Assembly: GCF_000317575.1 (NCBI RefSeq)
Contig: NC_019748.1
Span: 2,487,199 to 2,551,198, forward strand
Direction: 5' to 3'
DNA: 64,000 nucleotides
Source of the DNA: Stanieria cyanosphaera PCC 7437
Lineage (GTDB): Bacteria > Cyanobacteriota > Cyanobacteriia > Cyanobacteriales > Xenococcaceae
Below are positions 15,635 through 25,501 of this stretch, piece after piece (position 1 is the first letter of the stretch; each line of letters opens with the position of its first letter). The notes below the pieces were generated by a model that saw only the letters and a list, made by a program, of their open reading frames with translations, searched no databases and had not been told where the DNA came from. The position numbers were made by a program, and so were the translations under genes.

Positions 15635-16408
15635 ATGAACATGAACTATATTAATAGACAAGCTCAAAGAACAGAGCTTAGTTTATTATTGGCACAATTA
15701 AATCAACAATTAATTTCTTATCAAATAGTTGATTATTATGGTAAGATTTTCGCAACTATTAAAGATTTTTACTACGATAGTCAAAAACACATTAATTTAT
15801 TAGTTAATTTAATAACATCTAAGTCAGAATCTGAATTGAGACAAATAAATTTTGAATTAATTCAAAAAGTAAATTTACCTCAGAAACAAATAGTAGTTAA
15901 TTTAAGTCCTGAACAATTTGAACAACTACCTCTTTATCAACCATCACTTCGAGAGCAACAATCAGAAAGAACAGCAATGAATCATAATAAAGATGAATTT
16001 GAGCGCACAATTCCTTTATTAGAAGAAAGATTACTAGTTAATCGTCGTCAACACAAAGCTGGTGAAATTGTTGTTCGTAAGCAGATTGAAACGCGGATAA
16101 TAGAAGTTCCCTTGCGTCGAGAAATTTTAATTATTGAGCAAGTAGAACCAGAAAATAAATTACTGGCGACAATTGATTTGGAAGAAGAAACAATTAATCA
16201 ATCAAACTTTAATCATCAAGGAGTCAAAGCAACTGAATATTTAGTTAGAGGTGAATTTGAATCTATTGAAGCAGCCAATCAGATTCTGCACAAAATTAGT
16301 CAACTTCCTATAAGCGATCGCCAAAAAATTAGAATAGAAATAGTTGCAGATAGTCCTCAACAACAAGCAATCTACCAACAAGTAATGTCTAATTATCAAA
16401 CAACTTGA
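15635..16408 (+). CDS. DUF2382 (YsnF-like) stress protein with degenerate PRC domain
   Basis: 257 residues from the ATG at 15635. A TTG at 15590 is also in frame but lies within a stem-loop. The N-terminal part (YQIVDYYGKIFATIKDFYYDSQ) looks like a worn PRC barrel. The centre is a good DUF2382 match: IPLLEERLLVNRRQHKAGEIVVRKQIETR. The C-terminal third (YLVRGEFESIEAANQILHKI) resembles the start of YflT-like domains. It is a paralogue of the preceding gene and probably part of the same stress response. The sequence is more AT-rich and divergent than its neighbour. Confidence 0.75.
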   Translation: MNMNYINRQAQRTELSLLLAQLNQQLISYQIVDYYGKIFATIKDFYYDSQKHINLLVNLITSKSESELRQINFELIQKVNLPQKQIVVNLSPEQFEQLPLYQPSLREQQSERTAMNHNKDEFERTIPLLEERLLVNRRQHKAGEIVVRKQIETRIIEVPLRREILIIEQVEPENKLLATIDLEEETINQSNFNHQGVKATEYLVRGEFESIEAANQILHKISQLPISDRQKIRIEIVADSPQQQAIYQQVMSNYQTT

Positions 16409-16590
16409 ATCGGTTGAGATAAAATAGCGAGTAAACTGAACAATTACTGCTAATTTCAGTTAAGTAGAACTCATGGTTAAAATAGGCGTAAACTATAAAC
16501 TCTAAGTTATTACTTATTTAAAAGATTTTAGATAAGTGTCTACCCAATTAAAAACTGCTGTAATTAAACAATTACTCGCCGTAATAGTAA

Positions 16591-18810
16591 TTATCGAACT
16601 TGTTTGAATTTGTCCAAACCAACAAAAAATTGTTCTGTAAACAAGCTCAACACAGTCCGATTTTCATTAATTTTTATATTTGCACTAATAGACATACCTG
16701 ATTGTAAAGGAATATTTTTACCTTTAATTGTAAAATCTTGTCTTTCTAATTCAATTTTGGCAGGAAAACGGAAATAATCGTAGGTTTGATCTGGTTCTAA
16801 AGCATCTGAGCCGATCGAACTTACTGTGCCTTTGACATCTCCAAATTCACTAAAAGGAAAAGTATCGATTCTAACATCGGTAATCATTCCTTTCTGCACA
16901 AAACCAATATCATTAGTAGTAATAAAAACTTCTCCAATCAACTGATCATCAGGTACAATTTTTAAAATTGGCTCTGCGTTTTGTCCTGCTGGTGGTACAT
17001 AACCAGGATAGGCTTTGAGGTCAAAAACTGTACCTCCTACAGGAGCATACAAAGCTTGATATTTAAGAGTTTGTTCAGTACCACTGATTTGACTATTCAA
17101 TTCAGCAATTCGTTTGTCATTTTCAACAATGCTTTTGTTCAACTGAGTGTCAATTTCGGCAATTCGCTGATTATTCTCTGCCATTTTGTCCCGAATCTCT
17201 CGTTCCGACAAAGAAGTAGTATTAAGTAATTGCTCTCTAGCTTGAGTGATGTCGAGACGTAATCGTTGTTCTTCTTCTTGTAATCTTTCGATATCTGCTG
17301 AAGCAGTTTGTATTTCTTGTTTAGCGCGATCGCGTTCAATTGTTCCAGTAGACCTTTGTTCAATCAAAGATTTATAACGATCATTAACTTTTTGTCGCTG
17401 TGTTTCTACCTGAAATTGGGATAAAGCTCCTTGTTGAGATAACGGTTCAACAGATTTGAGAATATTACGTTCAATTTTTAAACTTTCTTCGGCTTGAGCG
17501 ATCGCATCTCGATTGCGTTGTTCAATTTCGGCTAATACCTGTTTAGCTGTAGCTAATTTGGCACGAGCATCAGCAAGTTGTACCTGATTTTGATTGAGTT
17601 GTTTCTCTAGTTGTTCTGCTTCTAATCTAGCTGATGCGATACGAGATTGAAGCTCGGTTTGTGCTGCATTTAAACGAGCTAATTGTTCTGCCGATAAGTT
17701 TCCACTATCTGCACCAAGCTGAGAAAGAAATAATTGGTTTTCTGAGAGTAATTCTCCTCGATTGCGTGCTAAAAAAGCAACTTCTCTAGGAATATTCAAA
17801 GATGCGATCGTATTTTCAACGGTGTTTCCTGTTATTTCCCCATTCATCAAAGCCCGATAGAATTTATTTTCTTGTAACAAAGACTGACGAATATTTTTTT
17901 CTGATTCTAGTTGGGCTTGAGAAGTAGTTTCATCTAAAGTAAGTAATAGGTCGCCTTTTTTAACCTTTTGTCCCTCTTCAACTTCAACTTCTTCAACTAC
18001 ACCATTAGTAGGAACTTGTATTTCTTTTACTTTACCAATCGGTTTAAGTTGTCCTCGAGCAGGAACTACTTGCTCAATTTTAGCCACTGAAGCCCAAATT
18101 ACAGCAAAAGTCGTTACGCCAATAATAGACCAAATAATAGCTCGCGACCATCGAGGAGATTGCCGTAGCACAACCGTTTCCTCAAATTTACGCTCAGCCA
18201 AACTGGAACTATTTTTAACTGCTAAAGCTGAGGCAGAACGATTCTCTTTAGCCATAGTAGCTACTAGTTTACCATTGCCATTGACTGCTGACCCTGACGT
18301 TACATCTGATGCAGTAGCAGAAGCCGAATCTGAAAAGCTCTTGGGCGTTAATGGTAAAATTTTCTGAAACGCTCCAGGTCCAATTTGAGCATAACCACGA
18401 TATACAGATCTAATTGCTTCAGTAAGTTCTTTGGCAGGAGTTCCCTTAAGTAAATAACCCATTGCTCCTGCACCTAAAGAACGAGCTACATATTCTTGAT
18501 TATCATAAGTACTTAACACCAAAACCTTAATATCAGGAAACTGTTCGCAGATTACTTGAGTAGCACCCATGCCATCAAGTCCAGGCATTTCCATATCCAT
18601 CAAAACGATATTAGGTTGGAGACTTTCTACCTGTTTAATGGCATCCTCTCCATCTTCTGCTGTTCCTACTACCTCAAAGTCTTCTTCTGTCTTAATTAAA
18701 GCTTTGAGTCCCTCCCTAATCATTTTTTGATCGTCTACAATCAGGATACGAATCCTGTCTACTTGATTATTAAGAGGGCTTTCTTTAGTCTGATTGCCAG
18801 ATGAATTCAT
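16591..18810 (-). CDS. Response-regulator receiver domain fused to HlyD membrane-fusion protein
   Basis: A 739-residue continuous frame. Residues 20-137 are a NarL-type receiver domain with acidic pair Asp26/Asp27, phospho-acceptor Asp72 (VLMDMEMPGLDG), Ser100 and Lys122. The usual LuxR-type DNA-binding domain is absent. A Ser/Ala-rich linker leads to one membrane helix at about 224-243. An HlyD-type adaptor follows: lipoyl-like VEVEEGQKVKKGDLLLTLDE, a long coiled coil (about 270-590), the returning lipoyl half (YAPVGGTVFDL) and a beta-barrel domain. The receiver would face the cytoplasm. An internal ATG (residue 186, base 18255) would give a plain HlyD but has no clear ribosome-binding site. 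No ABC exporter partner is in the window. Confidence 0.85.
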   Translation of the reverse strand: MNSSGNQTKESPLNNQVDRIRILIVDDQKMIREGLKALIKTEEDFEVVGTAEDGEDAIKQVESLQPNIVLMDMEMPGLDGMGATQVICEQFPDIKVLVLSTYDNQEYVARSLGAGAMGYLLKGTPAKELTEAIRSVYRGYAQIGPGAFQKILPLTPKSFSDSASATASDVTSGSAVNGNGKLVATMAKENRSASALAVKNSSSLAERKFEETVVLRQSPRWSRAIIWSIIGVTTFAVIWASVAKIEQVVPARGQLKPIGKVKEIQVPTNGVVEEVEVEEGQKVKKGDLLLTLDETTSQAQLESEKNIRQSLLQENKFYRALMNGEITGNTVENTIASLNIPREVAFLARNRGELLSENQLFLSQLGADSGNLSAEQLARLNAAQTELQSRIASARLEAEQLEKQLNQNQVQLADARAKLATAKQVLAEIEQRNRDAIAQAEESLKIERNILKSVEPLSQQGALSQFQVETQRQKVNDRYKSLIEQRSTGTIERDRAKQEIQTASADIERLQEEEQRLRLDITQAREQLLNTTSLSEREIRDKMAENNQRIAEIDTQLNKSIVENDKRIAELNSQISGTEQTLKYQALYAPVGGTVFDLKAYPGYVPPAGQNAEPILKIVPDDQLIGEVFITTNDIGFVQKGMITDVRIDTFPFSEFGDVKGTVSSIGSDALEPDQTYDYFRFPAKIELERQDFTIKGKNIPLQSGMSISANIKINENRTVLSLFTEQFFVGLDKFKQVR

Positions 18811-18996
18811 CTTTAGTTATTGGTAATTGTCTAAAATAAGGAGTTCTGAGAATCATTAAGGACATTAATTTTTGCCACAACAAGTGGTTCAAACCTTATT
18901 GTACCGACGACTGTAATACACAGAACTCAACTATCAACCTATGCGATCCTTTATAACTAATATTTTATTAATTAGACATCAGTAATAAATTGAAAT

Positions 18997-19920
18997 TTAA
19001 TTAGCAACTTGAGCCACAATTGTGCGATGACGAGGACTATTAGGAATGATCTTAGGCACATTAAAACCTTGATCAACTAGAGTTTGAGAAATATCTAAAC
19101 TAAAATATTGATCCAAATATGGTTCAGTACTTTTGAGTAAAGTAAGGACATAGGGAGGCATTTTTTTATACACCTCCGATTGAGGATTCATATCCATAAT
19201 GGTCAAATATCCTCCTGGACGAAGTAGACGACGAGCTTCGGTGATAATTGCTTGTGCTGCTGTTTGAGGCAGTTCGTGGAACAATAAACAGGCAGAAACT
19301 AAATCAAAGGAAGCCTCAGTTAAACCAGTCGCTTCCGCAGCAGCGTGTAGCCATTTAATCTCTTTATTTGGCTGTTTTTGGCAACGATACTGAGCAACAG
19401 CCAAAAAATAGGGTGATAAATCAACTCCAGTTAGTTGAGCTTGAGGATAAATCTCTTGAAGAGCCATCGTACTCATTCCTACGCTACAACCAATGTCAAG
19501 AATATCTTGAGGTTGAATTGATTGCGCTTGTATGACTTGATGATAGCTTTGGCGTAATTGAGGATCACCATTTGCACTTTTACCTGACCAGATTGTCGAA
19601 TGAACTGCATAAGCTGCTGATTCGACTTCCCAAGCTGCTTCCCAACTGAGATTCCCTTGTTCATAAGCATGGAAAGAACGCAAATAATAATCAGGATATT
19701 GTAATTGAGGATTAGTTATGGCAGCTATTTCTGCGTCCCAATTACGCTGACTTAATTGTCGAACATTTTCTCGCCAAGGTACACCGAGAGCTTCGGCTCT
19801 ATCGATCATCATTTTTCTAGCTCGATATTTGGCAAAATTTGCTAATGGTTTGATTGCCAAGATTCCATTAACTAAGCGTGAGGCTAAACCTAATTGGTTT
19901 GTGGTTGAAGTAGCAGTCAT
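18997..19920 (-). CDS. Class I SAM-dependent methyltransferase
   Basis: A 307-residue protein. The SAM-binding motif I is ILDIGCSVGMSTMALQE, motif II region AQLTGVDLSPYFLAVA, and ASFDLVSACLLFHELP and ARRLLRPGGYLTIMDM follow, so the Rossmann domain covers about residues 135-270. The N-terminal 130 residues are helical. It resembles UbiE/sterol-type small-molecule methyltransferases; substrate unknown. It lies 186 bases upstream of the receiver-HlyD gene on the same strand, but the gap makes an operon uncertain. Confidence 0.85.
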   Translation of the reverse strand: MTATSTTNQLGLASRLVNGILAIKPLANFAKYRARKMMIDRAEALGVPWRENVRQLSQRNWDAEIAAITNPQLQYPDYYLRSFHAYEQGNLSWEAAWEVESAAYAVHSTIWSGKSANGDPQLRQSYHQVIQAQSIQPQDILDIGCSVGMSTMALQEIYPQAQLTGVDLSPYFLAVAQYRCQKQPNKEIKWLHAAAEATGLTEASFDLVSACLLFHELPQTAAQAIITEARRLLRPGGYLTIMDMNPQSEVYKKMPPYVLTLLKSTEPYLDQYFSLDISQTLVDQGFNVPKIIPNSPRHRTIVAQVAN

Positions 19921-20569
19921 GAAGTTAATAATTGTTAAGTTATTTTAAGTCGAAACTTTTTCGTATCTCAAAGTTTTTATATCATGTTGGCTGTAGCAGA
20001 AAAATCAAAGTCTGTTAATTGAGTTTAATTGAGTTGTATTTCTTTACCTTTGTTAATTTTGAGCTAGTTTTATTGCTATTGAGGGGTTGGTATTGCAAAA
20101 ATTTAATTAAATAATTCAAGTTAAGTTTAGAGATAGAGCAGTCGAAGCTAAGATTAAGACATTTCCTGTTCCCTTGGTTTAAGATTATGATTTCCGCGCA
20201 CTATAGTTCGCTTGCTATTTTGCAACAAAATTGTATCAAATTAGCTAAGATTCTATAAACCTCCCCTCATTGACTAAAAATATTGCAATAATAATAATCG
20301 CGACTAGATTATTTATTTGATTGAGTCACTCTCAATCTGGAGAAGTGAAAGTACGCCAGTAAAGATTATTGACCGCAGTTTGATTATCCTGTGGTAAATG
20401 TCTTTAATGGCGTTTTCTCGTAAATATGCTTTGAGCAAGATTAAAGCTTTAAAAAGCTATTTTCTTAATTACAAATGGTAAGATTTACTTTTTTGCCAAG
20501 AAATTTGTTTTTCTTAGAAATTGACCACATTTCAAAATTTTATTGTCATTTTTTTGGCAACAATTAAAA
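19921..20569. other. Gene-free stretch
   Basis: 649 AT-rich bases between two minus-strand genes. It should contain the methyltransferase promoter. I see no gene or strong structure. Confidence 0.5.
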
Positions 20570-22360
20570 TTATTTATTAGCTACTTTGCGTTTAAAATAA
20601 ACTTCCATTACCTGACGTACCATTGGTCCTGCTACTGAACCACCACCTCCGCCAGAATGTTCGGCAAATGCCACCACCACAATTTCAGGTTGATCAAAGG
20701 GAGCATAAGCACCAAACCAAGCATGAGATTCACCAGGAGGAGCTTCTGCTGTACCGCTTTTTCCAGCAGCCGAAGGTATTTCTGGAACATTTAATCTTGT
20801 ACCTGTACCACTAGTTACAACTGCTCTCAAACCATTGCGAAGAGTTGAAATAGTACTAGGTTTGAGGTTTAAATTAATTCGTTGTGCTTGTTTAGTCTGA
20901 TTGTCTGTTTCTAGTAGATGGGGTTGAACTCGATATCCACCATTGGCTATAGCAGAAAACATGACTGCTACTTGTACAGGTGTAGCCAGAGTAAAACCCT
21001 GACCGATAGACATATTAACTGTATCACCCACTGTCCAACCCCAGTCATTAAAATTTAGACGTTTCCAAGCATCATCGGCAATCAAACCTGCCGTTTCGCC
21101 TTGAAGTTCTATTCCTGTTTTTTGACCATAACCATAGTTTCTTGCCCATTTAATTAAAGCTTCTCCTCCTACTCCGCGACCAATTTGAGCATGAAAAGTA
21201 TTACTACTCCAACTTAACGCTCCCACATAACCCATCGAACCAAAACCAGCATGATTCCATTCTCGAAAATAAGTTCCGCCTATATTAATACCTGCATAAG
21301 TACCTAAAACTGTCTGAGGAGGAAATTTACCCGATTCCATGCCTGCGGTGTCGGTAACAACTTTAAAAGTAGAAGCAGGAGGAAAACCACGCAAAGCCAT
21401 ATTTAAGAAAGGATTTCCTTGTGACTGTAACTGTTGCCAAATTTCAGGAGTAATTCGAGTCGAAAATATATTAGGATCGAAACTAGGATAACTCGCGATC
21501 GCGATAACTGCACCATTGTTAGGATCAAGAGCAATAATTGCACCTTTTTGTTTTCCTAAAGCTGTTTCTGCTGCTTTTTGTACTTCTAAATCAATAGTCA
21601 AAGTAATATCTTTACCTGATTTAGGCGGTTTTTCACCCAAAAATCTTAAAACCTTACCGCTTCCATCTACTTCTAACTTTAATCCTCCCCATGCTCCCCG
21701 CAACTTTGATTCAAAAGATTCTTCTACCCCCATTTTGCCAATTACATCACCAAGACGATAACCATCTTTTTTCTTCGCATTGAGTTCTTCTTGATTAATT
21801 TCTCCTGTATAACCAAGCACATGGGCTGCTGTTTTCCCATTAGGATAATATCTAACCCGATCAATATCTACTTCTACCCATTTAAGTTGGGGACGATATT
21901 CTTCAATTGCTGTAATTTGAGTAGGAGTTAAACTACGAGCAATAGGGATAAGGCTGGGATAATTAAAACCTGCTTGTTCAACTTTTTGTTGAATCTCTTC
22001 AGGAGGTAAATTGAGAATTTGGGCTAATATTTGCTTAATTTGTGACCAATTACCTTGTTTTTGAGCCTTAGGCCACACATAAGCAGAATGAGAAAGACGA
22101 GTAGTCGCTAAAACTTTGCCTTTGCGGTCAAAAATGTTAGCTCTAACTGGTGGTTTAGGGACGAGCCGAATTCGATTATCTTCTGCTTTAGCTTGATTAA
22201 TTTCTCCTTGTTCTAATTGCAAATAAGCTAAACGCCAAACAATTCCTCCAAACAAAAACGCCGTGATTGAGATAGTAATCACTATAGACTGAAATTGTCG
22301 CCCAACAGTACGCACATTTTCTTGACGTTTAGTTTTAGACAAAGAACTAAGAGTAGTCAT
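20570..22360 (-). CDS. mrdA: Penicillin-binding protein 2 (elongation transpeptidase)
   Basis: A 596-residue PBP2. A single N-terminal membrane anchor lies at about residues 25-46. A pedestal/dimerisation domain (RANIFDRKGKVLATT, YPNGKTAAHVLGYTG) precedes the transpeptidase domain. All three catalytic motifs are present: Ser330-Thr-Phe-Lys333 (PPASTFKVV), Ser385-Ser-Asn387 and Lys534-Ser-Gly-Thr537. It crosslinks peptidoglycan during side-wall growth with RodA and MreB in the periplasm. No shape genes adjoin it. A TA-rich region lies upstream. Normal length for the family. Confidence 0.95.
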   Translation of the reverse strand: MTTLSSLSKTKRQENVRTVGRQFQSIVITISITAFLFGGIVWRLAYLQLEQGEINQAKAEDNRIRLVPKPPVRANIFDRKGKVLATTRLSHSAYVWPKAQKQGNWSQIKQILAQILNLPPEEIQQKVEQAGFNYPSLIPIARSLTPTQITAIEEYRPQLKWVEVDIDRVRYYPNGKTAAHVLGYTGEINQEELNAKKKDGYRLGDVIGKMGVEESFESKLRGAWGGLKLEVDGSGKVLRFLGEKPPKSGKDITLTIDLEVQKAAETALGKQKGAIIALDPNNGAVIAIASYPSFDPNIFSTRITPEIWQQLQSQGNPFLNMALRGFPPASTFKVVTDTAGMESGKFPPQTVLGTYAGINIGGTYFREWNHAGFGSMGYVGALSWSSNTFHAQIGRGVGGEALIKWARNYGYGQKTGIELQGETAGLIADDAWKRLNFNDWGWTVGDTVNMSIGQGFTLATPVQVAVMFSAIANGGYRVQPHLLETDNQTKQAQRINLNLKPSTISTLRNGLRAVVTSGTGTRLNVPEIPSAAGKSGTAEAPPGESHAWFGAYAPFDQPEIVVVAFAEHSGGGGGSVAGPMVRQVMEVYFKRKVANK

Positions 22361-23228
22361 AAAAATAAGAATTCACAATTAAATAAAGAAAAAATAGGGT
22401 TACTGTATCAAATCACTTACAACTCTATAATTCCCATTATTGGGTTAAATGCTGACAGAGTTGATCAACTCTATATTTAGATTTACGAAAAATATGCAAA
22501 TAATCCTCATTTAGCTGGCCAACAAATTTATTCAGTAAAGTAATTTTGCCTAATAAGCCAACTGCATCTCCAAAGGTAACGATATCCAATTTTACTTAAT
22601 ATTTTTTTAAGCTGCTTAAAAATGATTTAAGCTAATCTTATGACTAGAAGGAAAGAGAAGTAATTTTCAACGTTTTGTTTACTATATTTTTATGACCAAA
22701 AGAAACAGGTTACAAGCCTTTTCTTAAAAGAAAAAAAATCTCAATCAGGCGAGGTTTACGTTGCCGTCCCTTCATTTGAGAAAACCTCAAATGCTTGAGA
22801 AGTCCGTGGCGGGGAAGACCTCTCACTTTTAGAGTAGTAACTGATAACTGGTAACTTTGCGCAAAAAAAGGTGCGTTCATTACGCACCCAACCAATTCGA
22901 TAGTCAAACCTCAAAGTATGATAATCTTCACTGATTTTTTACTTTCATAATGTCCATCAGTTACTTTTCTGCAAAAAACTTGGACGAGGAAATTACAACT
23001 TGATGAAGTTTACCAAAAAGCGATCTCGCTCCCAGCGAGGCGCATTCGCGATCGCTCTTTGGCTAGCTCAAAATTGTGTGATTGGCAGTTTTGTTTTGAA
23101 ACTCGATCTCAATTTAAACATAGAGTTAATAAAATTTTTTCCGTATTTGTAATGAGGCGGTCAGTATTTTCCCTTGATAAACTGACGCTATCTTTACATT
23201 AAGGAATAACTTTACCGAGAAAGTATTC
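22361..23228. other. Gene-free stretch with small structured elements
   Basis: 868 bases. It holds an 8-bp hairpin CATTTGAG/CTCAAATG at 22773-22793, the heptamer repeat at 22837-22856, and a HIP1-containing fold at 23021-23057. The minus-strand frame at 22710-22907 crosses these and is not credible. The part around 22745-22830 may be a decayed insertion element. Confidence 0.5.
22837..22856 (+). repeat. Short heptamer repeat array
   Basis: GTAACTG ATAACTG GTAACT, three adjacent near-copies of the heptamer also found at 48289-48316 and, inverted, at 55307-55327. Intergenic. Confidence 0.7.
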
Positions 23229-24518
23229 ATGTCTGAAGCAATATCTTCAACTCAAGTTACTTTAGCTCATTTGATTCCTGCTCCTTTTGTTTTACAGGTA
23301 GGAAAAGCTTTGCATGAAGAAGGAATGCTAGCTCGTTTTGCTACTACTTTTGTCAAACAACCTCAGGCGAAATGGCAAAAAGCTTTGTGTCAATTGGCAA
23401 AAACAGTTCAGTTTGATTTAGCACGACAAATATCTCGTAGAGAAGTTTCTGAAATCCCTCTATTTTTAGTTAAAGATCATCCTTGGAGAGAATTAACTCG
23501 TTTATTAGTATCTCGAATAGACAATCAAAAAATTTTGACAGATGCTATATTTCACTGGGAACTGATGGACTTTGATCGCTGGGTTGCTCGTGAAAATATT
23601 GAAGCAAGTAATGTTGTTTATGGTTACGAATATGGTTGCCTAGATACTTTTAAAACGGCTAAACAACAAGGAATAGCTACAATATATGATCTTCCCTCTC
23701 CAGAACACGATTTTTCTGAAAATATTATTCATCAAGAAATAGCTAATTATTCAGAATTAAATACCTCTTACCGACAATATACAAGAAAACGTCAACAAAT
23801 ACGTACTCAAAGACGCATAGAAGAATGGAAATTAGCAGATTTAGTGATTGCTAATTCAGAATTTACTAAAAACTCTTATGCCAATGCAGGATTAAATGTA
23901 GATAAAGTTAGAGTAGTTCCCTATGGCGCACCTCCAGTATGTTCTGAAATAATTGAGAAGGGAAGTAATGATCATAAACCAGTAAATTTTTTGTGGGCTG
24001 GTACATTTAGTATCCGCAAAGGAGCGCATTATTTATTAGCTGCTTGGGAAAAACTTGAAGCTAAATCCCTAGCTAGGCTTAAGGTTTTTGGGGCAATGGG
24101 TTTACCATCTTTACTTGTTAAAAATATACCTGATTCAATTGAATTATCTGGTACTGTCCCTCGCTCAGAATTATACAAACAATATCAACAAGCAGACATA
24201 CTAGTTTTTCCTACTCTCTGTGATGGCTTTGGTATGGTTGTAACAGAGGCTTTTGCTCAAGGATTACCAGTAATTACAACAGACCGCGCTGGTGCAGCAG
24301 ATTTAATTCGTCATGGGGAAAACGGTTTAATTGTCCCTGCGGGAAATGCAGAAGCTTTAGCAGAAGCTTTGGAATGGTGTCTGAATAATCGTCAAGAACT
24401 AAAAAAGATGGGTCAGGCAGCGTTAGAAACGGCAGCTAATTGGCAGTGGTCTGATTATCGTCGCGCCATAGTAGATAACTTAGAAAGTGGTTTACAAGTG
24501 GCTGGCTATAGTTTATGA
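23229..24518 (+). CDS. Glycosyltransferase, GT4-type
   Basis: A 429-residue GT-B fold enzyme. The C-terminal donor domain is typical of family GT4: NFLWAGTFSIRKGAHYLLAAWEKL, then DILVFPTLCDGFGMVVTEAFAQGLPVI with the E-x7-E pattern, then DLIRHGENGLIVPAGN. The acceptor domain (about 1-220) is divergent. No signal peptide; cytoplasmic or membrane-surface. It is the first gene of the polysaccharide locus, after a long non-coding region. Sugar specificity cannot be read from the sequence. Confidence 0.9.
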   Translation: MSEAISSTQVTLAHLIPAPFVLQVGKALHEEGMLARFATTFVKQPQAKWQKALCQLAKTVQFDLARQISRREVSEIPLFLVKDHPWRELTRLLVSRIDNQKILTDAIFHWELMDFDRWVARENIEASNVVYGYEYGCLDTFKTAKQQGIATIYDLPSPEHDFSENIIHQEIANYSELNTSYRQYTRKRQQIRTQRRIEEWKLADLVIANSEFTKNSYANAGLNVDKVRVVPYGAPPVCSEIIEKGSNDHKPVNFLWAGTFSIRKGAHYLLAAWEKLEAKSLARLKVFGAMGLPSLLVKNIPDSIELSGTVPRSELYKQYQQADILVFPTLCDGFGMVVTEAFAQGLPVITTDRAGAADLIRHGENGLIVPAGNAEALAEALEWCLNNRQELKKMGQAALETAANWQWSDYRRAIVDNLESGLQVAGYSL

Positions 24519-24612
24519 AGGCTCGAATTGTCTGATTAGTCTTGGTCATGTAGTCTCTAACCCCCGACTAGTTAAAAAATTAATTTACTAATATTCTTTG
24601 AAGGAAATATTT

Positions 24613-25425
24613 ATGTTAAAGAAAAAAATTAAATTCATTTTAGATAAAACTAACATTTACTCTTATATAAAATATTCTGATTTATATGATTTATATTTGT
24701 ATCTTTTTTGGAGAAGTCACTGGAAAAAATTCTTAAAGGTAGTCTCTTTTTTTGAAAATTTAATAGGAGTAGATTCTCTAATATTTGATATAGGAGCAAA
24801 TCAGGGAAGTAAAACAGACGTTTATCGGAGATTTGCAAAACAAGTTGTTTGTATAGAGCCAGACAAAAAAAGTGTAAATGTATTAAAAAAAAGATTTAAA
24901 AACAGAAGTAATATAGAAATTATGTCAGTAGCAATAGGTAATAATGTAGGCAAAGCAACTTTCTATATACATAAAGAAGGCTCTTGTTACAATACAATGA
25001 ATCTCAAACAGAAAAATTCTCTTGAAGAGAAAAGTCAATCAGACATTTCAGAAAAGATTGCCTTCAATGATTCCTATGAAGTTGAGATGGTTACATTAGA
25101 TAATTTAATTAAAAAATGGGGAATACCTAAATATATTAAATTAGATGTAGAAGGATATGAGCTTTATGCTCTTCAAGGACTAAATTATCCAGTAGAATTT
25201 ATTTCTTTTGAAGCAAACTTACCTGTTTTTATTAATGAAACTATAGAATGTATCAATCTGATCAAAAAACTTTCTTCTTCAGCAAAGTATAAGTTTTCTA
25301 CTCAAGAAGGTTTTACTGGAGAGCTATCAGCTTGGTTAACTTACGAAGAAATACTTAGTTTTATTAGTAATACCAACTTACCTTTTCTTGAAATTATGGC
25401 TTGTTTAAAATTTGAAAATGCCTAA
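24613..25425 (+). CDS. FkbM family methyltransferase
   Basis: 270 residues from the ATG at 24613, preceded by GAAGGAAA; a TTG at 24598 is in frame but weaker. The FkbM signature is LIFDIGANQGSKTDVYRRFAKQVVCIEPD, followed by SVAIGNNVGKATFYIH and KLDVEGYELYALQGL. These SAM-dependent O-methyltransferases act on sugars or lipid-linked intermediates, and here probably decorate the surface polysaccharide. The composition is notably AT-rich, which may indicate transfer. Confidence 0.85.
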   Translation: MLKKKIKFILDKTNIYSYIKYSDLYDLYLYLFWRSHWKKFLKVVSFFENLIGVDSLIFDIGANQGSKTDVYRRFAKQVVCIEPDKKSVNVLKKRFKNRSNIEIMSVAIGNNVGKATFYIHKEGSCYNTMNLKQKNSLEEKSQSDISEKIAFNDSYEVEMVTLDNLIKKWGIPKYIKLDVEGYELYALQGLNYPVEFISFEANLPVFINETIECINLIKKLSSSAKYKFSTQEGFTGELSAWLTYEEILSFISNTNLPFLEIMACLKFENA

Positions 25426-25501
25426 ATCAATGTAGATTATTTTGATAAAAGTTATCAAGGCAAATTATTTTTTATATCCATAGTTTATTTAATATATTAT
25501 T

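Noticed and set aside
22710-22907. 65-codon minus-strand frame before the polysaccharide locus
   Set aside because: It runs through the CATTTGAG hairpin and the GTAACTG heptamer array, which are non-coding elements.
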